The translations under genes and the position numbers were made by a program. Under the pieces are notes generated by a model. That model did not search any database. It saw only the letters and a list, made by a program, of their open reading frames with translations, and was not told the DNA's origin. Positions 7,869-15,451 of a stretch of 64,000 bases of DNA are shown here, piece after piece (within the stretch, counting starts at the first letter, position 1; each line of letters opens with the position of its first letter). Source of the stretch: Bin87 sp965204905 (lineage in GTDB: Bacteria; Chloroflexota; Dehalococcoidia; Lucifugimonadales; UBA3495); the NCBI GenBank assembly GCA_965204905.1, contig OZ242042.1, positions 744,001 to 808,000 of the forward strand, read 5' to 3'.

Positions 7869-8429
7869 CTAGGCTGCAACCGGCGCTCCGGTCAGGATGG
7901 ACTCAACCTCGTCCGCCAGCTCAGCGGCCCGCTGCTTTACCTCGTCGTCGGTGAGGCTGGACAGTGGATGCTGCGCCACGATGTAGCGGTATTCCGGCAC
8001 GCCCATCATGCGCGTCATCGCCTGGGCGGTGTTCAGGAACACGTGGGTGATGATGGCAGCGGTGGGAACGCCGCGCTTTTCCATGTCGATTCCGTCGTGC
8101 ACACTGCACGAGCTGCAGGACCCTCAATCACCCACCCCGGTGATGAGATAGTCCACCTCGCCCAGAATGGAGTCAATTACATCCTGCTTGGCCGGCAGGC
8201 TGGCATGGTGCTTGCTGAAGTACTTGACTTCGGAGAAGCCGTGCCGCTCGTTGAGGATGTTCCCCAGTTCATGCAGCAGCTTGTCGGCGTTGGCCTTGGA
8301 GTTCTCCATGAGGCCCAGACGCTTGCCGGCCAGGCCGCCGGAGCGGTCATTCATGCGGAACTCGGTCTGGGGCAATTCGGTACCTTTCGGATTGACGAGC
8401 CTTAGCCGGCTCATTTCGGCGGTAGTCAT
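7869..8429 (-). CDS. UGSC-motif selenoprotein candidate
   Basis: 186 aa when the TGA at 8124-8126 is read as Sec (residue 102). The motif becomes U-G-S-C-S-S-C at 102-108 after YLITGVGD, the defining motif of the UGSC (seleno)protein family. The N-terminal LRLVNPKG and GGLAGKRLGLMENSKANAD, and the C-terminal GVPTAAIITHVFLNTAQAM, also fit. The ATG at 8429 has GGAGG 6-7 nt upstream. The downstream half has no convincing start of its own near the motif, so a single recoded gene fits best. Function is unknown; the fold resembles the reductase selenoprotein B-like proteins. The likely partner gene is at 9306. Confidence 0.9.
8095..8111 (-). promoter_or_regulatory. Candidate bacterial SECIS of the UGSC gene
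   Basis: 12 nt after the UGA, UCGUGCA-GUG-UGCACGA forms a perfect 7-bp stem with a G-first 3-nt loop that begins 19 nt after the UGA. The architecture closely matches the hairpin in the AhpD-like gene although the sequence is different, which argues for a structural signal. Confidence 0.7.
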
Positions 8430-8485
8430 ATCTAACCTCCGTTGGCGTGGTGGTTGGAACTTTGCTCAGTGGCGTGATTGTATCG

Positions 8486-9304
8486 TCATTTGGCGGTGTT
8501 GCGTAACCCCTTTTCTCGCAGCAGTTGGTCGAGCCAAACCCGGTTGGCGTCGGACAGGGGCGGTTCCGGGTCTTGCCGGTAGTCGATGTCACGGTCATAG
8601 GACCCGAGGACGTACACCTCATCCAGGATGGGTTTGAGGTCTATTGCGATACCTTCGGAGCCTTCGGCTAACGGCATGACGAAAACTGGTATGGGTTGGC
8701 GCATACTGAAGACGTACAACGACGCATCGGGAGCAAGCCGAGAATTGCAAACGAGTATGCGGTAGTCCCCGCCGGGAATGTCGCCGACGACCGGCATCGG
8801 CGGCCCGGCCCGCAGCAGATCGATCTCCACCAAATGGGAGAGGCTGTACTGAACCTCGGCGCGTTTGGACAGATATTCCTGGCGCCCTTCACGGGATTTG
8901 TTAGTGGGGGACAACAGTTCGAATACCGCCACAACCTCGCGGTTGCTGACCCTGATGATTTTCAGGTAACTCTCTCTCTCCAACTCCAACGCCGGCATTT
9001 CCACAGTGATGGCGTCCTCGGTTTGGCGCGGTTCTGTTTCCAACGCGACGGCTCGTTGGGCGGCCCAACCGGGATCCAATACCGTGATGTCCGGTATGCG
9101 GTAGGGGCGCTGGCCGCTGGCATCGGGTTCCTCAGCTACGTACACCCGTTGCTCAATACGAACCAGGTAGTCAGGCCGCAACTGCTGCCCCAGGGTTCGG
9201 GCCATCTCGGCAATCACCCATTGATGGATCCCGTGCCAACGCTCGGCACTTTCCAGATATGGGTTCATCCCCGGGAAGGGGTTTTCCGGCAGCTGTGTCG
9301 TCAT
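8486..9304 (-). CDS. DUF4058 family protein
   Basis: 272 aa. The opening NPFPGMNPYLES and WHGIHQWVIAEMARTLGQQL mark the DUF4058 family, which is related to Uma2-type nuclease-fold proteins and abundant in cyanobacteria and Chloroflexota. Also visible are 'YRIPDITVLDP' and 'VVAVFELLSPTNKSREGRQEYL', a nuclease-like strand-turn arrangement with acidic and Lys residues. No biochemical role is established. The start is one base after the stop of the upstream gene (9306), so it is translated in the same operon. Confidence 0.88.
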   Translation of the reverse strand: MTTQLPENPFPGMNPYLESAERWHGIHQWVIAEMARTLGQQLRPDYLVRIEQRVYVAEEPDASGQRPYRIPDITVLDPGWAAQRAVALETEPRQTEDAITVEMPALELERESYLKIIRVSNREVVAVFELLSPTNKSREGRQEYLSKRAEVQYSLSHLVEIDLLRAGPPMPVVGDIPGGDYRILVCNSRLAPDASLYVFSMRQPIPVFVMPLAEGSEGIAIDLKPILDEVYVLGSYDRDIDYRQDPEPPLSDANRVWLDQLLREKGLRNTAK

Positions 9305-9305
9305 G

Positions 9306-10334
9306 TTATCCGTCGCTAATCTTCCGCGTTCGGATGCGGAAGCCCGTGGTGTCGATGATGGCGCTGTAGCGGCCGCCGGTACCGCCGCCGTGCATGATCA
9401 GGATGTCGTCAGGGTCGTTGGCGCAGCGCATGATCAGCTCTTCGTCGCCGGGACGCTCCGGCCCCTGCTTGGAACCGAGGCGCACCAACTCGGCGCGGGA
9501 GCGGCCGCTGTTTTCGATGAGGAACTCCTGGATGTCCTTGCGGCTCCAGCCATCCCCTTGCAGCGTGATCGCGTGCTCCGGCCCGATGACGATTACCCAC
9601 TGGGCCGGGTAGCGGTGAGCCAGAGCGGTGGAACGCAGGGCATCGCAGATGGAGTACAGGATTTGATGACCCGTGTGGCCGTAGCTGTTGGGCACGCTGA
9701 CCGGGTTGTATGCTACCGCGACGGTGACCACGCTGTCCGAGGTGTCGAAGCCCCGGCTCACGTGCAGCGGCTCCCAGGGGGAGTCCTCTTCGTTCTCGGC
9801 GATGCAGAAGGTGTACTTGGCCGGCGTGCCCAGCGTGCCCCGGTCCAGTTGGCCCGGCCAGGCGTCAAAGCCGTTCATAAAGCAGAGACGGACGGCGCGT
9901 CCGATGCTGGCGTTGGCGCGGAAACCGGGGCCGAACAACCCATCGCGGCTGTTGATGCCGAGCGCCTCCCGGATCGGCCCGTTCAGCACCATCAGGATGC
10001 TGGGCGAACTGGTCGAGGATGCCGCCATGTTGACGAAGTTGCGTTCCTCCTCCAGGGTTTTCAGCGCGGTGACCAGCACCGGAAAATACTCCGCCTCGCA
10101 GCCGGCCATCACTGCGTTGGCGGCCGCATTCTCGGATGTGATGACCCGGCTCCGCATGTCCAGGTTGAGCAACTCCTCCTCGCCGGTCAGTCCGGCCACG
10201 GAAAGCATCTCGCGGACCTTGTAATCGGCGGGCGGGACCACGGGCAACCCGTCGGTCCAACCCATGCGGAAGCACTCCTCGATGGCCTCGATGGTGTCGG
10301 CGGTTTCAACGTGGCGTTCGGCGCTGCTGGTCAT
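9306..10334 (-). CDS. Conserved protein of the UGSC neighbourhood
   Basis: 342 aa. The start region 'IEECFRMGWTDGLPVVPP' and the Gly/His-rich C-terminal 'ILIMHGGGTGGRYSAII' are characteristic of a large uncharacterised family found next to UGSC-motif genes. No signal peptide, no membrane segment and no CxxC are seen. It is first in a run with DUF4058 and the UGSC gene, so it may form a complex with the UGSC protein. That partnership is inferred from neighbourhood, not from catalysis that I can see. Confidence 0.7.
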   Translation of the reverse strand: MTSSAERHVETADTIEAIEECFRMGWTDGLPVVPPADYKVREMLSVAGLTGEEELLNLDMRSRVITSENAAANAVMAGCEAEYFPVLVTALKTLEEERNFVNMAASSTSSPSILMVLNGPIREALGINSRDGLFGPGFRANASIGRAVRLCFMNGFDAWPGQLDRGTLGTPAKYTFCIAENEEDSPWEPLHVSRGFDTSDSVVTVAVAYNPVSVPNSYGHTGHQILYSICDALRSTALAHRYPAQWVIVIGPEHAITLQGDGWSRKDIQEFLIENSGRSRAELVRLGSKQGPERPGDEELIMRCANDPDDILIMHGGGTGGRYSAIIDTTGFRIRTRKISDG

Positions 10335-10415
10335 CGTAATCTCCTTATCTGCATCTAACGTCGTTCCCGCAACAGTCGCAGATGCCCGCCAGAGGCGGAT
10401 GCGGGAATTCGGAAT

Positions 10416-10820
10416 TCAGTTGGTTTCGGTGAGTGGCGTCAAGATGTCCAGTAAAAGGGCCATCCTGTCCAGTCCGCGACCGATAACATCGGCGCGCAGG
10501 AATAGCTTGCGGGTGTAAAAGTACCCGTGCAACTCGTTGGCAGCGCCTCGTAAATCGTCCAGCCTGGCGTCGCCGCAAAGGTCCTGCGCTTGGTACATAA
10601 CAACGTTAAACTGGGCGTGCCTATTGTATTCCCACTCTTGAGCAACCGCCACCGCTTTGGCCATCCAGGCGGCAGCGCCCCAGCCCTTTTCGGCGGCCTG
10701 GTGCAGGTCGTCCTCGGCGAGGTACTGACGACTCTTGACCAGAAACTCCCGGGCCTGCCGGCTGTAATCGACGATTTCGTCGTCCTGTTCAAAGGGTTCC
10801 ATTGGGGATGTTTGGCTCAT
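10416..10820 (-). CDS. PaREP1/HEPN-like helical protein (1 of 3)
   Basis: About 134 aa from the ATG at 10820, which has GGAG 6 nt upstream. The pattern 'YLAEDDLHQAAEKGWGAAAWMAKAV' is the PaREP1 helical signature, a relative of HEPN domains. LHGYFYTRK further on is shared in form with the 11254 protein (LHGHFYNSH). HEPN-type proteins often act as RNases or bind nucleotides in toxin or defence modules, but no catalytic motif is certain here. Two similar genes follow within 1.2 kb. Confidence 0.7.
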   Translation of the reverse strand: MSQTSPMEPFEQDDEIVDYSRQAREFLVKSRQYLAEDDLHQAAEKGWGAAAWMAKAVAVAQEWEYNRHAQFNVVMYQAQDLCGDARLDDLRGAANELHGYFYTRKLFLRADVIGRGLDRMALLLDILTPLTETN

Positions 10821-10832
10821 CAAGAACTCCGA

Positions 10833-11171
10833 TTACTTTTTCAGGCGTCCAGTAACGATCAACCCGTCGGTAACGCTGTAACCGTGCCCAGGATCGGCGA
10901 GGTCCGTGTTGGTTGCCATGTATGCGGTGCGGCCGCTGACGACGGGAGTGATGGAAATCACTTCGTAGCCGGCGGCGTCCAAATCGTTGCAGCAGCGTTC
11001 TAGGTACTCGGCCATCTGTTGCAGCCGCGTATGCTCCTCGCTGGTGATGCTGACTCGACCCACGTTGCCGCCGTGCGTTGACAGCTGGGTGTCGGCATAC
11101 ACGTACCGCGTGGCATACGCGGGCTTGTCTTTGGCAGGATACTGTGAACGGAACAACGGCTGCCTCGCCAT
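10833..11171 (-). CDS. Hypothetical protein in the PaREP1 cluster
   Basis: About 112 aa from the ATG at 11171; a longer in-frame start at 11285 would overlap the next gene. The C-terminal half, LQQMAEYLERCCNDLDAAG then 'YEVISITPVVSGR', looks like a small alpha/beta protein of the DUF4177 kind that binds nothing known. The family is not recognised with certainty. No strong ribosome site is seen, so the start is doubtful. Confidence 0.55.
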   Translation of the reverse strand: MARQPLFRSQYPAKDKPAYATRYVYADTQLSTHGGNVGRVSITSEEHTRLQQMAEYLERCCNDLDAAGYEVISITPVVSGRTAYMATNTDLADPGHGYSVTDGLIVTGRLKK

Positions 11172-11253
11172 GCTCGACAATGCTGTGCAACAAAATGCCG
11201 CCCCCATTATTGCGCTACGGGGGCGGCGTGGCAATCCCGCCGTTGGGGGCCAA

Positions 11254-11628
11254 TTACGAGTTTCCGCGTCGGTGGTATATGTCAATTAGGTTGGCGAATA
11301 GCGCTTGCGTAAGCGCAACGCGACGGGGCAAATCTTGGTGAGCCAGGTGGCTGTTGTAGAAATGCCCGTGCAGAGCTCCAACTGCTTCCGTACCCCTCCG
11401 TAGGTTCAACTCAATCTGGTGGTCATAGATGAGGTGATGCACTACTGACCCAAGCCGGGGCAACCGATTGCCTCTACCGAGGTGGCGCTGGATCGCGATG
11501 GCGTTGGTTACGCGATTCGCCGCTCCCCATAGCATTTCCGCCATCGCTACGTCATCGCCGTCTTGTTGGAGCCGCTCAGCCAATCTGTAAAGCCGATTGG
11601 CTATTTCAAGGTGTTCCGCTTCAGTCAT
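11254..11628 (-). CDS. PaREP1/HEPN-like helical protein (2 of 3)
   Basis: 124 aa, all-helical. 'LQQDGDDVAMAEMLWGAANRV' matches the PaREP1 core, and LHGHFYNSHL is the second shared motif. It is diverged from, but parallel to, the 10416 gene. It lies 10 nt downstream of the third cluster member on the same strand. Confidence 0.68.
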   Translation of the reverse strand: MTEAEHLEIANRLYRLAERLQQDGDDVAMAEMLWGAANRVTNAIAIQRHLGRGNRLPRLGSVVHHLIYDHQIELNLRRGTEAVGALHGHFYNSHLAHQDLPRRVALTQALFANLIDIYHRRGNS

Positions 11629-11638
11629 TCAGCTGTGG

Positions 11639-12001
11639 TTATTGCTGGTACGACAATAAGACGGCGAGGAACTCGCGCACTAATGGCTGAGCCAGATCAA
11701 TGTCATCGGCGCGCATATAGTGATACTCGGCGTTGTCGGCGAATCCGTTAGCCGTAAGCAGGTTGTGGGCGTGCCAAGCGTCGCTGCTTCCGTGCTTTCG
11801 ATCAAGCCAATCGGCAAACTCGCGTAACTCATCGCGGGTTTCGGCAGACTTTCCTGTCGCTTTGGCCAGCTGAGACAGTGCACAGTGTACGGATTGGGCG
11901 AGCAACATTGACCCGGCGTCGTGATTGCCGGCCGCGAATTCCACATCGGCTGCGGTTAGATAGTCGCTGGGGGTTTTGATCTCCATTCCGGTCACAGCCA
12001 T
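11639..12001 (-). CDS. PaREP1/HEPN-like helical protein (3 of 3)
   Basis: 120 aa from the ATG at 12001. It has the same helical layout (AADVEFAAGNHDAGSMLLAQ, then a second long helix) but lacks the LHGxFY motif. The ATG is 2 nt after the stop of the dehydrogenase gene at 12004, so it is translated from that transcript. Function unknown; a small HEPN-like protein that could pair with its neighbours. Confidence 0.62.
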   Translation of the reverse strand: MAVTGMEIKTPSDYLTAADVEFAAGNHDAGSMLLAQSVHCALSQLAKATGKSAETRDELREFADWLDRKHGSSDAWHAHNLLTANGFADNAEYHYMRADDIDLAQPLVREFLAVLLSYQQ

Positions 12002-12003
12002 AA

Positions 12004-12906
12004 TCAACTCCCCATGCCGCCAAATCGTAGCTGTACGCCCGATTTCTCTTCTTGGAGCTTGGCTACGGCGTCGGAGTCTTCGGGACCCCAGCCGCGGAAC
12101 AGCGCTTCCACGTGGCGCTGATCCACCAGGTTGGACAGTTCCATGGGTATGCCGTACTCGCGGCCCAGGTCGGTGGCCAGTCGCACGTCCTTGGCGGCAA
12201 GGGCGGTGGCGAATCCTGGCTCGAAGTTGTCGGCGAACAGGTAGCGCGGGAACTTTTCCACCAGGCGACGGTTGCCGCCGCTGCTGTTGGCGATCACGTC
12301 CGCCAGGGTCTCCAGCGACACGCCGGCCTTGACGCCCAACGTCAGGGCCTCCGACATCAGCACGCCGATGCCCATGGACAGCAGGTTGTTGCAGATCTTG
12401 GTGACCATGCCGTTGCCGATCTCGCCGCAATAGACCACGTGGGCGCCGATGGCGTCCAGCATGGGCTTGACCTTGTCGTAGGTAGCCTCGTCGCCGCCGA
12501 CCATGACGGCCAGCGTGCCGGCCGCTGCGCCATACACGCCGCCGCTCACCGGCGCGTCCAGTACCGTAACACCCCGGGCGCCGCACTCGGCATGGATTCG
12601 GCGGATCACCGTCGGCGAGTTGGTGGACAGGTCAACGTACACGTCGCCGCTGCTGGCGGCCGACATGATGCCGTTCTCGCCCATTACCACCGCCTCAACG
12701 TCTCTTGGCACTGGCAGCGACGTGAACACGGCGTCGTTGCCGGCCACGCAGCCGGCCGGCGTGTCGGCCCACTCGGCGCCCATCTCCAGCAGGTTGGTGG
12801 CAGATTCCCGGCGCAGGTCGTGTACCGTGAGTTGATGACCGGCCTTGATCATGTTGGCGGCCATCGGGTTCCCCATGTTGCCAACGCCAATAAATCCAGC
12901 TTTCAT
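12004..12906 (-). CDS. NAD(P)-dependent beta-hydroxyacid dehydrogenase (3-hydroxyisobutyrate dehydrogenase family)
   Basis: 300 aa. The N-terminal GFIGVGNMGNPMAANMIKAGH is the Rossmann signature of this family. VLDAPVSGGVYGAAAGTLAVM is the substrate-binding signature, and GNGMVTKICNNLL contains the catalytic Lys. It oxidises a beta-hydroxyacid such as 3-hydroxyisobutyrate, tartronate semialdehyde or a related acid; which one cannot be told. The ATG at 12906 begins the Rossmann strand directly, with GGAG 11 nt upstream. Minus-strand TATAAT at 12963-12968. Confidence 0.93.
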   Translation of the reverse strand: MKAGFIGVGNMGNPMAANMIKAGHQLTVHDLRRESATNLLEMGAEWADTPAGCVAGNDAVFTSLPVPRDVEAVVMGENGIMSAASSGDVYVDLSTNSPTVIRRIHAECGARGVTVLDAPVSGGVYGAAAGTLAVMVGGDEATYDKVKPMLDAIGAHVVYCGEIGNGMVTKICNNLLSMGIGVLMSEALTLGVKAGVSLETLADVIANSSGGNRRLVEKFPRYLFADNFEPGFATALAAKDVRLATDLGREYGIPMELSNLVDQRHVEALFRGWGPEDSDAVAKLQEEKSGVQLRFGGMGS

Positions 12907-12962
12907 ATCCGTTTCATCTCCGAATATCCACCGTCGCATTGCGCCCGGCGGCAAGTGCCGGC

Positions 12963-12968
12963 ATTATA
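12963..12968 (-). promoter_or_regulatory. -10 element for the hydroxyacid dehydrogenase operon
   Basis: TATAAT on the minus strand, 57 nt before the ATG at 12906. It is arranged back to back with a plus-strand TATAAT at 12984-12989. No clear -35 is seen. Confidence 0.45.
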
Positions 12969-12983
12969 GCACCGGGGCCTGTG

Positions 12984-12989
12984 TATAAT
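12984..12989 (+). promoter_or_regulatory. -10 element for the hydrolase pair
   Basis: TATAAT about 100 nt before the ATG at 13091, in the divergent intergenic region. A decayed CCCTCTCCC-type repeat lies between it and the gene and would be in the 5' leader. Confidence 0.45.
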
Positions 12990-12995
12990 GCGTTC

Positions 12996-13052
12996 AAAAG
13001 TCTCTCTCCATCTACGGGAGGGGGTTTGCGGGAGAGGGTTTGGGCGAGGGTG
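12996..13052. repeat. Dispersed CCCTCTCCC/GGGAGAGGG repeat, degenerate copy
   Basis: Contains CTCTCTCC, GGGAGAGGG and GGGCGAGGGTGAAAACC. This is the reversed and decayed form of the repeat seen intact at 23301, 44564 and 52332. Confidence 0.6.
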
Positions 13053-13090
13053 AAAACCCTGCCAAAGGAACCCTTGGGAGTAAGAACACG

Positions 13091-14023
13091 ATGGCCACCG
13101 AATCGGACCTGGTCTCATTCGCGACCCAGGTCACCTGCCCCGATGACTTCGATCAATTTTGGGATGGAGCGCTCGCCGAGCTCTCGCAAATCCCGCTGGA
13201 ACCCGAGGTGTCCCATGATCCGCTGCGCAGCACCGACGCGGCCAGGGTTTACCAGGTCAGGTACCGCAGCCTCGACGGCGTGGAAATTTTTGGGTGGTAC
13301 GTTGTGCCCGCCGTGGGCGACGGCCCTTTCCCGGCAGTCCTGATCCTTCCCGGCTACAAGTCGGAACCGGCGCTGCGCCGCGATTGGGCCGGCAAGGGCG
13401 TGGCGGCGTTGTCGGTGGCGGTTCGAGGCAAACTGCCCAGCAGCGCGCAGTTCAACCCGGGTTACCCCGGCCTGCTCACTCACGGGGTTGAGGATCGCGA
13501 CACCTACAGCTACAAAGGCGTCATATCCGATTGTTCGCGCGGCGTCGATTTCCTCCTGTCCCGACCCGAGGTTGATTCGGAGCGGATTTACTGTTGCGGC
13601 AGCAGCCAGGGCGGTGGCCTGACCCTCATTACGACCGGGCTAAGGCGCGAAATCAAAGCGGGAGTCGCCGGCTACCCGTTCCTCTGTTGCTATCCGGAGT
13701 CCATGCGGATGCTGCGCAGCTACCCTTACGACGAGCTGTCCTGCTATGCCCGCGCCTATCCGGACCGTGTTGAGCAAATGCTGGACACGCTGCGCTACTT
13801 CGACGCGGTGAACTTCGCGCCTCGCATCGAATGCCCCATGGTGGTGGGTATCGCCATGGAGGACGAGGTGTGTCCGCCGGAGACCAGCTACGCGGCCTAC
13901 CGGCTGCTCAACTGCGAGCGGGAGTTGTGGCTCTTTCCCGACTCCGGCCACGGCAACGCCCACGGGTATCCGGCCCGCGAAACCGCCTGGCTACAGCAAC
14001 GCATCGGCGTTGCCTCCGCATGA
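13091..14023 (+). CDS. Acetyl xylan esterase-type alpha/beta hydrolase
   Basis: 310 aa. The carbohydrate-esterase-7-like AXE1 family acts on acetylated sugars, cephalosporin or other small esters. Nucleophile S172 lies in GSSQG (170-174), the acid is D258 in AMEDEV, and the His is H287 in DSGHGNAHG. The RGxxP-type oxyanion stretch 'VRGKLPSS' is at 111-118. No signal peptide, so it acts in the cytoplasm. It is followed 9 nt later by a paralogue. The ATG at 13091 is chosen because the upstream in-frame ATG at 13040 lies in the repeat. Confidence 0.9.
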   Translation: MATESDLVSFATQVTCPDDFDQFWDGALAELSQIPLEPEVSHDPLRSTDAARVYQVRYRSLDGVEIFGWYVVPAVGDGPFPAVLILPGYKSEPALRRDWAGKGVAALSVAVRGKLPSSAQFNPGYPGLLTHGVEDRDTYSYKGVISDCSRGVDFLLSRPEVDSERIYCCGSSQGGGLTLITTGLRREIKAGVAGYPFLCCYPESMRMLRSYPYDELSCYARAYPDRVEQMLDTLRYFDAVNFAPRIECPMVVGIAMEDEVCPPETSYAAYRLLNCERELWLFPDSGHGNAHGYPARETAWLQQRIGVASA

Positions 14024-14032
14024 GGGATTGCC

Positions 14033-14926
14033 ATGACCAGCGCTCCGTCATCCCCCGCAGCCTTCTGGGAGCAGACTGAGGCCCAACTGGCCGAAACCCC
14101 TCCCGACGTGTCCCTGGAACGGGACGCCTTCTACTCGCAGCCCGAGTGGGACGTTTACCGGATGCACTACACCAGCAGCGGCGGCCATCGCCTGTTCGCG
14201 TGGTTCTCCGCGCCCCACGGCGACGGCCCGTTCCCGGCGTTGGTGCGGATGCCCGACTACGCCAGCGTACACGACATAATCTATACGTCCCTGCGCCATC
14301 GCGTCGTGGTGATGAACCCGACCTACCGGGGACAGCGCAACAGCGATGGCCTGGTACGCGCCAGCTATCCCGGCCTGCTCACCGACGGCATAGAGGATCC
14401 GCGAACCTACACCCTGCTCGGCGCTTACGCCGACGCACTTCGCGCGCTGGATGCCCTGCTCGCGCAGTCGCAGACATCCATTGGCGACGTCGCGCTCACC
14501 GGAACGGGCCTGGGCGCCAGCCTCGCATTGGCGGCGGCGGCCCGGCGCTCCGGCATCGCGGCGGTGGCCGCGGATACTCCCATGCCGCTGGGACATCCGG
14601 CGGCGTTCCAGCCGGGACTGGGGTACCCGTTGGGCGAGCTGGATGACTACTTTCGCGCCTATCCTGAACGCCGCGACGACGTGGCGGGAACCCTGTCCGT
14701 AGTCAACCCGGTGGGATTCGCTTCGGCGGTGGCACCGCCTGTGCTGATGAGCGCCGGCCGTTTCGACCGCAGCCTCTGCCCGCTGTCCTTCGCTCAAGAA
14801 CTGGCCGCCGCGCTGCCCAACTGCGATTTGCGCGTCTATGACGGCGCGGCTGAGGGTGGCGGACACGAGCATGCCCGGATACGGGGGGCATGGCTCGCTG
14901 AACGTCTCGGCGTTTCCGTTTCCTGA
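14033..14926 (+). CDS. AXE1-like alpha/beta hydrolase lacking the nucleophile serine
   Basis: 297 aa, paralogue of the gene just upstream. Shared features are 'GHRLFAWFSAPHGDGPFPALV', YPGLLTDGIEDPRTYT and the overall length. The nucleophile elbow reads G157-T-G-L-G161, so Gly159 replaces the Ser. The acid (D245 in AGRFDRSL) and the His (H278 or H280) remain. It may have lost ester hydrolysis or act only as a binding or partner subunit. The tandem arrangement, 9 nt apart, suggests the two proteins work together, perhaps as a hetero-oligomer. Confidence 0.85.
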   Translation: MTSAPSSPAAFWEQTEAQLAETPPDVSLERDAFYSQPEWDVYRMHYTSSGGHRLFAWFSAPHGDGPFPALVRMPDYASVHDIIYTSLRHRVVVMNPTYRGQRNSDGLVRASYPGLLTDGIEDPRTYTLLGAYADALRALDALLAQSQTSIGDVALTGTGLGASLALAAAARRSGIAAVAADTPMPLGHPAAFQPGLGYPLGELDDYFRAYPERRDDVAGTLSVVNPVGFASAVAPPVLMSAGRFDRSLCPLSFAQELAAALPNCDLRVYDGAAEGGGHEHARIRGAWLAERLGVSVS

Positions 14927-14988
14927 AACCGCGCAGCCGGATGGCAAGAGACTCCTCAATCAGGGACAAGTTAGAGGGAAGGTACGTT

Positions 14989-15450
14989 ATGCAGGCGACA
15001 TCTAATCGTCAATATCTGCTGCGATGGCTGACGCCCGGCGTTCAGGCTTTGGCTACGGTCGCGTTAATGGCGTTGACGTTGTGCCTGCTGGCAGCGTGTG
15101 GCGGCGAACCTGCGCCCGAACCTGCCAACTCGCACGAGGATGCGAAGCCCGTTGCCACTGTGCCGCCCCAGACACTCACTGATTTGCAGGTGGCAGCGCG
15201 CGAGGTTTTGGCGGAGCGCCTCTCTGTGTCGGCAGACACGTTGGCCCTGGTTAGCGACGAGGAAGTGCAGTGGTCGGACGCTGCGCTGGGTTGCCCCGAA
15301 CAGGGCATGATGTATGCCCAAGTGATCACTCCAGGCCATCGAATCACCTTCAGCTACGAAGGCGATCATTATGAAGTACACACCTCAGTGGCTGGCGATC
15401 CGGGGCCGCCACTGAATATGGTGTCGTGCGAGGGTGGTACTGCTTACTAA
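14989..15450 (+). CDS. Secreted lipoprotein, unknown function
   Basis: 153 aa. A signal peptide (ALATVALMALTLCLLAAC) ends in a lipobox with the acylated Cys at the end of LCLLAAC, then GGEPAPEPAN as linker. The mature part contains 'ALVSDEEVQWSDAALGCPEQG', seen in a class of small bacterial lipoproteins with two Cys (GCPEQG and VSCEGG) that may form a disulfide. The ATG at 14989 follows GGGAAGG. The next gene begins 1 nt after its stop. Confidence 0.8.
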   Translation: MQATSNRQYLLRWLTPGVQALATVALMALTLCLLAACGGEPAPEPANSHEDAKPVATVPPQTLTDLQVAAREVLAERLSVSADTLALVSDEEVQWSDAALGCPEQGMMYAQVITPGHRITFSYEGDHYEVHTSVAGDPGPPLNMVSCEGGTAY

Positions 15451-15451
15451 G

